Assembly: GCF_037975245.1 (NCBI RefSeq)
Contig: NC_092582.1
Location: 1,320,001 to 1,384,000, forward strand
DNA: 64,000 nucleotides
Source: Apostichopus japonicus
Taxonomy: Eukaryota; Echinodermata; Holothuroidea; Aspidochirotida; Stichopodidae
Direction of reading: 5' to 3'
In this document: positions 23,901-36,179 of the stretch, in pieces
Position numbering within the stretch: position 1 is the stretch's first letter
How the letters are laid out: each line of letters opens with the position of its first letter
Program-made: the position numbers and the translations under genes
The notes under the pieces: model-generated
The model's database searches: none
What the model was told of the DNA's origin: nothing
Seen by the model: the letters and a program-made list of their open reading frames with translations, nothing else

Positions 23901-26900
23901 TGCACAAGTGCTGTGCGACCAACTGCGGTAGGAGGTGTGTCAACCCAATGCGGGTGACTCCGGTCACAGAGGAAGAAGGTAGGTCAAATGTCAAGAAATA
24001 AAGTAAAAAAATAAATGTAATACTTGATAATGGTAACTTGCTAGACGAAAGTAACATTTTCATTTCTGAAAAGTGTGATTGAATAATGTGACTAAGGTGA
24101 TGTGAGTTCCACATCCAACTAATAATTTTTACCTTCTCAGTGAGATATGCTTTCTTAGTTCTCCTATTCTATGCAATATTGTTTAGTTGTGAGTCAACAA
24201 ATTGAGACAATGGTCTAAAGTTAGTACTTGACAAGGAGTCTCATTTGTGTCTTCCCATATTTTCTTTGTTTTTCTAGCTGTATCAATGGCCTTTTCAGAA
24301 ATCTAAAACTAAACTTGTAAAACAGTTTAAAAGTAACTAACTTGAACTAAAAAATTTGACAATTTACAGAGAACAAGACCCGCGAGGAGATCACCGAAAT
24401 GCTGACCACCATCTTGTCCGAGAGACGGGACCTGATCAAGAAGCTTGATATGTATCCACCACCACTTGCCAGGTTTATCATGATGAAGAACCGTAGTGAT
24501 GTAGTCCGTATGTGCGTCACCACCCCATGCGAATTGAGGAAATGCCAGCGCATTGCCCAGACTATGACCTACAAGGTTACTCCACGTAAGGAATGGTTCT
24601 GCCAACTCGCCACCACCACAGAGCAGTGTTTGTTCTGGTTAGTACAGTACTCTTCTATCTAAATTATCTTTTCTCTGAAGAATGAATGTAGCCTAGTCTG
24701 AGCAATCACATAATTATGCAAACTGTTATGCCAGATTCTCTTCCTATAATCTTTCACGGCCTAGAAGTTATTAGGGAAGGTAATATGGTCCACTTTCAGT
24801 TAATAGAACACAAAATAGACATAGTTAATTACAATAAACTTCATTATAACTGATAAGTGCAATAATTTCATTATATAGCTGACCAGTACAATGACTTCAC
24901 TATTTAACTTTTCTCGTTTAATATTTATGAACACATATTAACCAAGTTGTGAATGCTAAACATTTTATTTCAGGGCCGAACGAGGCTGGACTGATACCGT
25001 CATGGCTCGTGAGAACAAGATCTTTGTTGCCGTGGATAAATTCAATGTCACCAGCTTGGCCTATGAGAAGAACAAGAATGCTGTAAGTTTATGATAGCCC
25101 TCAAATGTATACAAATCAATGTTACAGTGCAAAGAGAAACTATTTTCAGAATGGAGAAACTCTGTATATGTGATTTGAAGCCTTCTTTCATCAGAGCTTC
25201 TACAATTCTACAATACAGGCTATAACAACCTTGCTAAATTTGTAGAGTAAGATTCCTGAAAATGCTACATTTTGTCCAACAAGAAATTAACAGCTTAAAG
25301 TGAATTAACCAATTAGCTGTGTAAAGTACGATGTTATCATTTCTTTGTAATGACAAGGTAACAATAAGTCATATTGTTTATGTAAATAGTACAGGTGTAT
25401 ATTGTTGAGGAATTATTATGTTTTCATTTTCTCATAACTAGCCCACTGAGATCGAAAAGAAGGTACAGAACATTACCCTTGCACTGACCCTGACGACCAG
25501 TAACATTGAGACATTCCATCATCTGATGGGCCGCAAGGTCTGCAGTGCTGGTGTCAACATCACCTCTGCTTTCATCACCCCAATGTGCAACCTCATCTAT
25601 AAGGATGTCATGTTGGCAACCGGTGATGTGGTCGAGTCATCAGCTGATTTCTTTGGAAAGATGTGTGTTCCAGGTATGGGAAGCACTAAAACATTTGTCA
25701 CAGCTAATAGGTTAAATATAGTTGTCTGGGATTGATGAAATATTTGTCCTTCTCCAGCAGTGGAGCTCATTAGACATTCTTGTTTCTGTGTTAATTAAGG
25801 AGAAGTTGGAGTGGGAGGAGGGAGATGTGCAAGTCACATTTCAAATACAATGCCATCACATGACTTAATTCTCTTCAAACAATCTCAGTTCCAAACAGAA
25901 CTTTTATCTTGAAGAAAAAAAGATGCTTCTGGTATTCCTTGGGTTCAGATTAAAATTATTATCAGAATTAGAGCATGAGGTGTTATAGTTTTAGAGCTGT
26001 CCTGCAATTCATCCAACTGTAAGACGTTGTGACAAGTAATTTGTATTCATTTCTTGCATTATTTCTTCCAGCTATTTTGTACGTGTCAATCAATTTAAAC
26101 TCTTTTCCTATATTTAGGAATTCTGAACAAGACTTTCGACAAGAACGAAACCTACCCAGAAAAGCTGACCACTGCATGCCACAACTTGGAGACTGAGTAC
26201 ACTGGTATCAAAGGAAGCCTCAAGTGTATCAAGAGCGGCCATGGAGAGGTTGTCTTTGTCGACTCAAAGGTTGTCAAAGAGCTCGACGAACGTTTCGGTG
26301 AGTAATTCATTCAATAAATAATGAAAGTCAATCATCTGCTACATAAATTCTCTCTCAACGACTTTTCATCTGAAATCAAGTTCTGCTTATATATAACTCT
26401 TGCAAATTGGTGGTATACAAATCTAAGTTTTGCTACTTTTTGCATATTCTTGTCAGACACATTTAATGTTTATTGTGGCTGAGTAGTTAACACAGCAAAC
26501 AATGGGATGTTGGTGTTTGCATGATTTGCAACCATATATATTGGACAGTAAGGGAGATGAACATTTATGTTCACTTACAAACAGCACTATAACATCAACG
26601 AACAGGGAGGCAATATTTAATTGATCTGTAAAAACTCATGCAGTAAACCAAATAACCTGACATGTAACAGAAGCATTATGCAAGTAGCCACCCTGTTAAG
26701 TCTTAATATTAGTGAACTGTATCTTGAAAGAAAGAAAAATAAAGATTTAAGGACAGTTTAATAAGTCATAATTGATAACTATTCATGGTTGGTATAATTA
26801 AGCTTGTCTATGAAGTGTGCAGTACTGAATAATGATGTATTATGTCTGTCTTAAAGCAAAGTTTTAATCAAGTTTTTGATGTTAAATATTCATGTATCAT

Positions 26901-29900
26901 GTTTCAGCTTGTTGGTATTGAATATTCAGGTTCCTGTTTCAGCTTGTTGGTATTGAATATTCAGGTATCCTTGGTATTGAATATTCATGTTCCTGTTTCA
27001 ACTTGTTGGCATTGAATATTCATGTATCTTGTTTCAGCTTGTTGTTATTGAATATTCATGTATATTGTTTTCCAGCTGGTGTATTCAAGCTTGTTTGTGA
27101 AGATCAATCTCTTCCACTTTCTCAGTGGGAGCAGACCAAATGTCACCTCGGCTACACTCCCAGACCAGTACTCTTCCTCAACCCTGAACGTAACGTCACT
27201 TACAAGAACGAACTCAAGGAGATTATTCTAGAGGCTGGCAAGGTAACCACAATTAGCCTGTTTCACCCCTTTTTGTAACAATTTTAAGTCTTAGTTGGGT
27301 TTTAAAGAGAATCAATCTTTTATTATATGGGATCTTATCATTAGTATCAGATGTTGCAGGTTATGATAGCTAGAAGTCTGCTTTAAAGTGTATCCACAGA
27401 AAGTGATCTTTCTTACTTTGAGAGAGAAAAAGAGAACCAGCATAGTGAGAGAGTAGCAGTCAGACAAGTAAAATATAATTGTATTCAAAGAAGACCTTCT
27501 CTAACAGGCCAGATTGATAAAGTTAGAAATATTTTACCAGACACTGGAAAGAATCAAGTATGATTAAAAGCATCTGTCTCTTCAAATGAAATTGCCAAGA
27601 GTGACTATAGAATGGCGGTAATAGTTTGACGACAATAATAGCCTGATGATTATCAGTTTTTCACACAACTAGTTTTGGAGGTAATTACTCTGTTAACCTT
27701 TCAGTTTCCTTTCTATTTCCTTCATCAGATGAAGACCCCAACTGTTGACCTGTTCAACAGCTCTGACTATGTCTGTATCAAGGAAGCCCCCAAGGATCTT
27801 ATCTTTATGGACGAGAACACCAATCTGGAATTCTTGGAAGACCCATTCAGTCTCCCAGCTGTCCAGGAGTACATGAAAGTCTTCAACACCTGCCAAGCCC
27901 TGACACCCAAACCTCGTGCCAAGATCTGCACCACCACTCCTGTCCAGTACCAGAAATGTATCACCATGAAGAAGGTCTTCCAGACTGATATTGAGGTACG
28001 TACATCTCGCTGATTCCAAACAATTAATCTTTACTCTGCATTCTAGATACTCCAAATATGGTGGATACCGTATTTATTTGAGAATGCACTGGTACTGATG
28101 TAGTATCTCCATTTTGGTATTTTCTAACTTTTGTTATGACGTAATTTATGACTTCAGAGAGGCAGTTAACAAAACTAATAGGTTCGAAATAAGTTGCACT
28201 TATGCATTGGGCAGTAAGAGACATCTCTACACCAGCTGTTATCATTTTATGCATGAAACTACTACTAACTTCACAAAGAAAGAATTTACAAAATGACTAT
28301 TTGGAATATTTTTATTAGCTGTGCAGACAAATTTAGATCACATGGAATATTTGGCAATATGTCTGTCATGCATATGATTATTAGAAAAAAAAATGAATGA
28401 TCTAAAAATATAGTTGTTTATCCTTTATTTTCAAAAAAATTTAGCTTAGGAACATCTCATGGGGATGTGTCCTTGCCAGGACCGAGATGGACTGCATGCG
28501 CAATGTCCTGAACGGTACCGCTGACCTTTACTCTGGTGATGTCAAGGAGATCTTCACTGCCGGAAACGACTTCCAGCTGCAGCCAATGATGATTCAAGAT
28601 GAGAACCTTCGCTTCCAGAAGAGCCTCTTCCACAATGCCACTGTCAAGAGCTATACCATCGCTGTCATGAAGAAGAGCAAATTCTGGAAGAAGTTCGGAG
28701 AGGACACCAAGGTGGTCAACATTCGAAACCTCACCGTCTGTTCTCCAGACATCAAGAGTGTCCCCAACTTTCACCTCCCAATCGGTCACCTTCTCTCCAA
28801 TGGCGTCATCCCACGTATTGGATCAGTCTTTGAATCGGTCAGCCGTTTCTACAAGAGTGTCTGCTTGCCAGGTACAATTTTTTTGTTTTGTTTCTGTGGA
28901 TATAAATTTGGCAAACCATCTTTCCAGTGATGTTGGTCAAACCTTAAAAACAATACACTTCTCAACATTTGTTTTCATATCAGATCAAGAAAAGAAAACA
29001 TTAATTTGGATGTCTTATAGAACTTTTAATATTAATACTTTAAAGAGAGTTCATGAAGCTCAGCCTAGACTTGAGGGCTGCTGACGCTGATGGTCTTGTG
29101 CAGAATAGAACAGAACAGTTAAGGACTTATAGCATAAAAACCTGTTCAAGATGTAGTAGAAGAATAAGTTACTTATTATTAATCCATGGTTGTGCAATCA
29201 GGTGCTGCCCCCGTTGACTGGACCTGGGACTCTGATCTTATCCTTGGACATGAAGTCAACTGGGGAATCCCTGGACTCAGCTTCTACAACTTCACTGGCT
29301 TTGACTGGTTCATCTGGAATGCACCACACACCTGGACTTTCTACAACATGAACCGTAAGACCCCAGGGTGAGTACACAGTGACATATGCTTTGGGGGGGG
29401 AGGTAAAGAGGGGGATAAACAGGGAATGCTGACAAGGTTTATTAGCAAACAGGTGCATGCATTGGTTATAGACATTGTGTTCGTTGTTTTATCGGGTTTG
29501 GTAGTGCATGGAACATTGTGGCAAAGAAAACTTTGAAGCTTTTCTTATGTCATCTTTGTCTGTTCAGACTGTGCCAGCTTTTGTAGTTTACTTTTAAACT
29601 AACAGAGCATTTCTCAGGTATATTACTGACAGATCTATGTCTAAAAGACAAAACAAAAATAGTTATAGTTAGTTATAAGTGAAGAGGAGAAATGACTTTC
29701 TATAATTCACAGCTACAGTCCAACATATCAAGCACTCTAACTTTTTTTTATTTACCTGCACAGGCCAGTACTGCATCAGTTTATTTGCATTTATTTGTTC
29801 TTTGCATTTATTTGTTTCTTAGAACTCTCAAGGAATTCATGAAGAACCGTATGCTCATCCCACTTCTGGAGGGCAAACTCACCGTACCAGAGGGCTTCAA

Positions 29901-32900
29901 CCCAGACACCTTCGACTACAGCATCCTTGACGATGTCCTCAGCGTTGAAGGTCTCGGAGATATCCTTAACGACATTCCAGATGAGATCCGTGATAGCCTG
30001 GTTGACATCAGGACCAAGAGAGTTGACAGGGTATGTGGTAGTGTTTAGTTTTTATTGTTTAGTTACATTCTTTTATGTTTACATGTTTTCATGGAGAGAT
30101 TATAAGTTGTAACAACTTGGATTGTAAACATATATCTTACCAAATATTATGAAAGATGTTTTATTCACATTATTTTGATTAGATACACGGTCAATTAAAG
30201 GGATGCTGACATAGGGTTGCCATGGTAACATTCGTTCGCCTACAAAATAACTATGTTGTTACAATTTAGTATAGCTACTTCAGGTGAGCAGCAGCTGGTC
30301 TCTCGGTTATAAGAACTCTTCATCTTTTTTCTCTTCGACATACAGAAAGAGAAATTCAGGGAACTGTACGAGGAGAAGACTGGTGATGCATTCGTCAGCC
30401 TCAGGGACCGTCGTCTAGGAAAACTCACCCTCCGTGGGTAAGTCAACTTATTACAACTGACATTGAATCTCCAAAATATATATTTTCAAGTCATTTTAAT
30501 TGCTTGCCTTAATGTTGATGCAGTCATATTGAGAATTAAAAAATGTGTCATTAAACTTGAGCAGTACAAGAAAAATCAATGATTATATTCAAATCAATTT
30601 AGAGAGACTTGAAAGTTTAACTTGTGCTTCATCAGTTTTTCTTCTTGTTTTTGTCTCATAAAGACAAGTCTACATTTTTTAAAATAACTTTAAAGTAAAA
30701 AAATCATATTCCAACTTTCCTTTGATTCACCTCATATGTATGTACTTCTCTTACGCAGTTTCATCCTGTTTCAAATGTATTTCATTGAAGTTTTACCGAA
30801 TGAGGATTTTCCTCTTCAACCTCCAGATTCCTCCAGCAGTCTTTCCAGAACATGGAAGATGAATGGGGTATCTTTGATGATGTCAACGCTCCAGTCCTGT
30901 CCTCCAAGTCTGTCGGCAAGGGTATGACCGGTGGTAAGGTCTCCAACCTGCGTGACATCCTCCGTGGTGCTGCAACCAGTGCTGACGATAACACTGTCAT
31001 CGGTAACCTCCTGAAGGACTACGACAGGTAAGAATAGTTTAACAAAAAGTAGTGTCATGCCTCCTGCAGAACAAAGTGACCATTAATTAATTAGTTCATT
31101 AGTTTAGTTTATCATGGCTGTTGTTATCCTTGCAGTATTGTCCCTTCTTTTGATCTTAATAAAGCAAATATACTCTGTAATGGCAGAAAATTGATATTTC
31201 AGTTTCGACAAGCTGTTAGTGCATACTTGCATGGTATTGAGGAAAAATATTTCATTGACTATTGCCATGTTTGTTACACTACTTTAGAAAACTCCAACTC
31301 TAACTGTTTACAGTTTTTTTTGTCACTGCATAGTGGTTATTTAAAGTGGGTGTTTTAATTGTGTATTCATACCTCTGTAATTAATTTACGACCCTCTCAT
31401 GATGAAATATCACAATGTATCATAATATCACCTAGTTTAAGTAGTGATAATGTGAGCAGAATAAAATACATCCCGTTGGTAACTTGTGTTAATTACTAAC
31501 GACAAAATAATCAATTAGTCCGTATGTGTTTCTATCATGTTATCTTTACGCCAGAGCGTTTCCATGTAGTAACATGTAAGAATTGGAAAATTTCAGCTTT
31601 AAACTGGAAAATCAGACATACACCCAGACATATGATAGGCAGTCATATGATAGGCAGTCATTAAGTGTTTTGATGATTCATCCTGAAGACCACTTTGACA
31701 TGGTAACATATTTAATTGTCAAAAACTGATCATAAGTACTTTTGTATAGCTTTTAACAAAATTTGAGTGCAAATATATGCTGAACCTTGATTCTCCACAT
31801 GATGTAATGTGAATGGAAAGTTAATGTCTTGATTTGATGATCTCTTTCAGTGAATACACCGTCCCAGTCATCTCACGCATCTTCTCCAAGCTGCTCAACG
31901 AGCGTTTCGAGACCCTCGACGGTTTGGCCAAGACCCTGGAGATCCTTCACCGTGTCCCAACCATGAGTAGCATCAGGGGTACCGACTACGAATGGCTCAA
32001 ACACCCAGCTGTCCAGGTCCGTCTCATTTTGTTAGATACCATTGAAAATAGGACGGGAACTTTAGCTCATGCTCTTCCAAAAATAACATGAAAAACAGAA
32101 AGAAGTAAATTGCAAGACAAGAACAGCACAAATTACTGAATGAAAATGGAAGACCTGAGAATGCAAATCTCTGTATGTTGATAATCAACAGATTTGATAG
32201 TGATAGTCTAATTAGGATATGTGAGCTGAGAGCACGCACCTTTGGGAGATCAATAGCTAATTCAATCAAACCATGTGGGAACTAACAGATAAATGAAAGA
32301 AGGGTTCAAAGAATGGTTTGCAATTTGAGTATATATGACAAGATTGAATAACGTTCTTGACTTACATGTAAAAAAACTAAATCTTAGCTCATTATAAAAT
32401 CACTTTCAAAGGTGGATTTACAATTTGAGAACAAATCTCTTTGTCTTTCTATTTTGTAGTCTTACCTTAAGATCTACGCTCCCCGTCTGATCAGCTTCCA
32501 CAGCGACCTTTACACCAACGAAGAGTTGGCCAAGACTCAGTTCAGCCGTTATCTCAACCCTATTTGGCTTTCACCTACCTTCAAGGACTTCTTGGATGTC
32601 ACTAAGGTAAGGATTTTCACAACAGTAACAATGACTAGTTTTCTGAAAAGATGGAGGGTCCATTTTCCAGATTTAAGAATTTGCAAATGGGTAAATCCCT
32701 TGCAGAGTATTCCGTTAAAGGTTTCATGGAGTAATCTATTTGGGTGGTATTCATTGTACCTGGTAATATAATTATCTTGCACGGTATTCTGGATATTCCA
32801 GTCTGCAATATTAAAATTAATGGTATTAAAAATGATGCAAAAAGATGCATCAACTGATAAGATTAATTTTGGTGGATGGCTATATAAAAATTTTGGACAA

Positions 32901-35682
32901 CAACATTCTCTGAGCATTGTGATTATCTTAGAATAAATTATTCCAAGATGTGGAAGAAATATCCTCCAATTATTGCCGTTTGACTGCAGTCTAGCATACC
33001 TTGAAATTCTTGGCTCTTAATGTATAGGGATCGGAGGGGTTTAAGTGATTAATTATATGTAAATTAGTATATTTGTGTAGAAATTTGGGAATAAGATTTA
33101 TTCTTCTCTCCCTGAAACAGACCCACATGACCAAACTGACAGAAATGTGCCGTGGATATGGTGACCGCCAGGGAGTTGGCAACAGCCACGAGCCATTCTA
33201 TGGCAACGAGGGCGCTCTTAGGTGCATCGAGGACACAGAGGAGGGAGACATTGCTTTCATTGACACCAAGAACTTTGCCACTCTTTCCACAACTGACTAC
33301 GTGATGGTTACTCCTCTCGGAATTGTTCAGCCCATCAACCCAGAAAGCATCATGAACGGAACCTTTGGAACCGTTCCTTTCCCTGCCCTCATGACTGCCT
33401 TTAACAAGACAGGTTAGAGTTCAGTATGATACAATTAAACATATATCAACAATTGTCTTGTGGCATATGCTGGTGATATCATTCACTTCACTTGGTCTGG
33501 TGAGGGGGTAGGGTGGGGGGGTGGGAGGAGGGGTGTAAATGTACTTTGAAGAAAACTTAAGTTCCTCTAGAAAGGAAGCCAGAAATGTTTCTGCCTGATT
33601 TTTAGTTAATACATTTATGCCATTTAGTTAATTAAACTCTAAAACGTCCAATGTGATCACAGTACATTATAAATTGTAACATTAATTAGAGTACATAATA
33701 TATGTTACGGATGATTATGGCGTTGAACTCACTGTTTCCTTGTTTTAACATTGATGAAATGTGTCATATTTCAGCAGTCTAGACTTGTGTAGGCTGATCT
33801 AGGTACAAATGTAATTACATGGAGGCATCATGAAAGTCATTTATTAAACTTTGACTTGACAAATTCATAACATAGTTTAATTAAGTAGTTTAATTACCTG
33901 TTTCTTTTACAATAGCATTTGCTCTAAATTGAAGTACCACAGTTTTTAACTGAAATACTTTCTCTTGTTTTGCTCAATAATAGGAACATGGCGCTGGAAT
34001 GTCACCAAGGCTCTGTTGATTGCCCAGAAGAAGTACCCCACCAACACTACCACCGACTACACCATGTATGGAGTTGACAGCGTCTTCATGCCAGAGACCA
34101 AGAAGATGTACCCAGTACCCCTCAACATGCAGACACACCCAACCTACCTCGGATCTAGACTGACACGTGCCTTTGAAGCCCTCATCAAACCATCCACTCG
34201 TAAGTTTTCTTGTAGCAATTGTCCCATGCCCCCATCCCAGATTTAAACACAAAAGCACAAGAAAAATATGCAACTTGTGTCACCCAATCAGTCTCTCTAT
34301 CTCACATACATGTCCAAAGTTAATTTGTTCCTTTCCACCTTTTAGCCCCCCGCCACTCTACATTGTCACTTTCAAGTAAATATAGTCAATCAATTCTCTG
34401 TGATATTTCTCCAACTGTAACTTCACTATACATGTCTTTAAGATGTTCCGACATGTTCTTTTCTATATTTACTCTTTCTCAGATGACTGGTGGAAGGAGA
34501 GACGCCACATTTGCTCAGGAGAATCTTACACCAATGTCATTGAACAGAGGAACGGAACCTGCAAGGCAATCGTCAAGGATGTCACTTGTGGTGGAATGCC
34601 ACGACCCAAGGTCATCAGTGTCGGAACCACCGAGAACAAGAAACCAGTCGTTGTCAGGATGTGCAGGTGAGCTTTAGCTAAACCTTCAAAGGTTTTTTGG
34701 ATAACAGTTTTAGTACCTACTTCATTGGTAGAATTGTAACAAAGTAATTTGATAATTTACACTGCTGGTTCTAAAGGTGTTCCTTCATCAGCAATGGTAT
34801 AGGTCTCGGCTAATCTTTGTAATATTAAGGTACCCATGGATCCAATGTGTTTCTCATGATAAAGGAACCACTCTCCTGATATACAAAACTGATAGAACTT
34901 CTGTTCCTTCTGTACAAACAGCCGTCCAACCTCCTTTGTTCGTGAAATGGCAGAATTCCGTTGCGATAATGGCTATGGTTACCTCAAGCCTGTCATGGTA
35001 CCAACCACTTGCTCATGTGTCCCATGTGATGAAATCGAGTACAAGCCTACCTGGACCACTGATATTATGTGGAACACTACCGAGAAGAATCACATCATCA
35101 CCGAACACGTTGAAACTATGATGAAACTTTGGGGTAAGGATGATCATATCCTAACAGCTTAGAGGAATGCACAGCAGTCAATGTAATGTCTTCAATTTCT
35201 TCAGTTAATATCAAACTATCTTACTGTATTCTTGAACAGAAAATCAAAGATCCTATAATACTAGTAGTGAGAAAATCTCACATTTTTTATAGTAAACCTG
35301 ATTTTCACCTAACTAATCTTTTTAGAGACAAAGCTAATACCTAACTACAGTTTCATGCCACATATGAGCATACTTACATTTACTTTAATCATTTTTTCAC
35401 TCTTGACAATCTTCAGGTAACGAAGAATTCTGGACCAACCACACTCTCAACTCCAACTTCGAAATTGGAGTCGTGAATGTCACCGCCATGAAGAATGAAA
35501 CAGAGAAACTTGGCCCACTCACCGTCCTCAAATCAGTGGGCTCCTGCGAGGCCAACTGGTATGGTAACGGATGGAACACAGAGTGGTTCGTCAACACTAG
35601 CCGTCCAGTATGCTTGGGTACCATCCCAGGACTCCGCCGTACCCTCACTGCCCAGAGAATCCAGACTAAGCTGATGCCATAA
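20938..35682 (+). CDS. MYP: Major yolk protein copy 2 (signal peptide, WAP domain, transferrin-like lobes), complete
   Basis: Secreted yolk protein of the transferrin superfamily, expected in gut, coelomic fluid and gonad as nutrient and metal carrier. Exons: 20938-20995, 23799-23978, 24370-24637, 24974-25082, 25442-25673, 26118-26297, 27076-27242, 27729-27995, 28445-28871, 29202-29367, 29823-30030, 30346-30437, 30827-31027, 31851-32016, 32460-32606, 33121-33412, 33984-34199, 34483-34666, 34922-35133, 35417-35682. They sum to 4038 nt: 1345 aa plus TAA, close to the roughly 1350 aa usual for MYP. Order: signal peptide (1 to about 17, MKYLLLFCLAVGAFA), WAP domain (about 25-70), N-lobe (about 85-460, VCSAGVNITSAF), C-lobe start (ICTTTPVQYQKC near 462), insertion of about 300 aa (exons 10-15), then C-lobe remainder (ALRCIEDTEEGDIAFID). 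Many Asn-X-Ser/Thr sites. The first ATG lies in AAGATGA context directly before the signal peptide. Confidence 0.95.
20996..23798 (+). other. Intron 1 of MYP copy 2
   Basis: A phase-1 intron of 2.8 kb between the signal-peptide exon (donor G|GTAAG) and the WAP exon (acceptor TTTCACAG). AT-rich, with no coding or repeat family recognised. It holds one TGAATATTCA palindrome at 22061-22070. Confidence 0.75.
23799..23978 (+). other. WAP four-disulfide-core exon of MYP copy 2
   Basis: A 180-nt exon bounded by phase-1 introns on both sides encodes residues 20-79. Eight cysteines follow the WAP pattern: C-x14-C-x3-C-x5-C-x6-CC-x3-C-x3-C (visible pieces CPTDITN, CNDECDVDSSC, HKCCATNCGRRC). WAP domains are compact secreted modules, often serine-protease inhibitors. 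Here the domain sits directly after the signal peptide, before the first transferrin-like lobe. Whether copy 1 has it cannot be seen, because that exon would lie left of the window. Confidence 0.88.
26888..27075 (+). repeat. Tandem repeat with acceptor-like motif at end of MYP copy 2 intron 6
   Basis: About five copies of a roughly 35-bp unit (TGTTTCAGCTTGTTGGTATT then GAATATTCATG) run up to the real acceptor TTGTTTTCCAG|CTGGTG at 27075. Each TGTTTCAGCTTG resembles the true junction, so the array looks like duplicated 3' splice-site sequence. One unit is shortened near 26965. Confidence 0.75.
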
Positions 35683-35890
35683 ACCCTGTAACAACTCTTA
35701 ACCTCTTAATTACCTTCTTTTTTTTTCTAGGAAAAAAAATTAAATTGATTGTTCTTTGTCCAAAAAAGTTATTCAAAGTTTAAAGAAATTTCACCAGCAG
35801 TATTAACGAGATTTATTTGATCCACACCTACATATGTTTGTAGTAAAATCTGACTTCTATGCAATTTAGGAAAGACAAAGAACTGAAAGT

Positions 35891-35896
35891 AATAAA
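35891..35896 (+). terminator. Polyadenylation signal of MYP copy 2
   Basis: AATAAA 209 bp after the stop codon at 35682. The 3' UTR is shorter than in copy 1 and shares no obvious sequence with it apart from T runs. Cleavage is expected near 35910-35925. Confidence 0.7.
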
Positions 35897-36179
35897 GAAA
35901 AGTATATTTCAGGATTCATGATATCTTCTTTATTATTTTACAAGAAATTGTCAGTTGTTTGAAAAATAGATGCAGAAAACTACATTTCTTTCCGCTCATT
36001 GTCATTTATGGATTTGTCTTTGTAGAATAAGGTGAACAGACAACCCCGATTGTTGGGAACAGTCCCCTATTCCATGCTTTTGTCCCCGATTAATTAGTGT
36101 CCCCGAAAAATGTCCCAGATTTAACAAGAAGTGTTTGAAATTTTAAAAATACAACATTTTCTGTTTCTGTCAAATACTT

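Noticed and set aside
34777-35162. Separate small gene just upstream of the last MYP copy 2 exons
   Set aside because: It overlaps the authentic exon 34922-35133, whose frame and junctions match copy 1 exactly.
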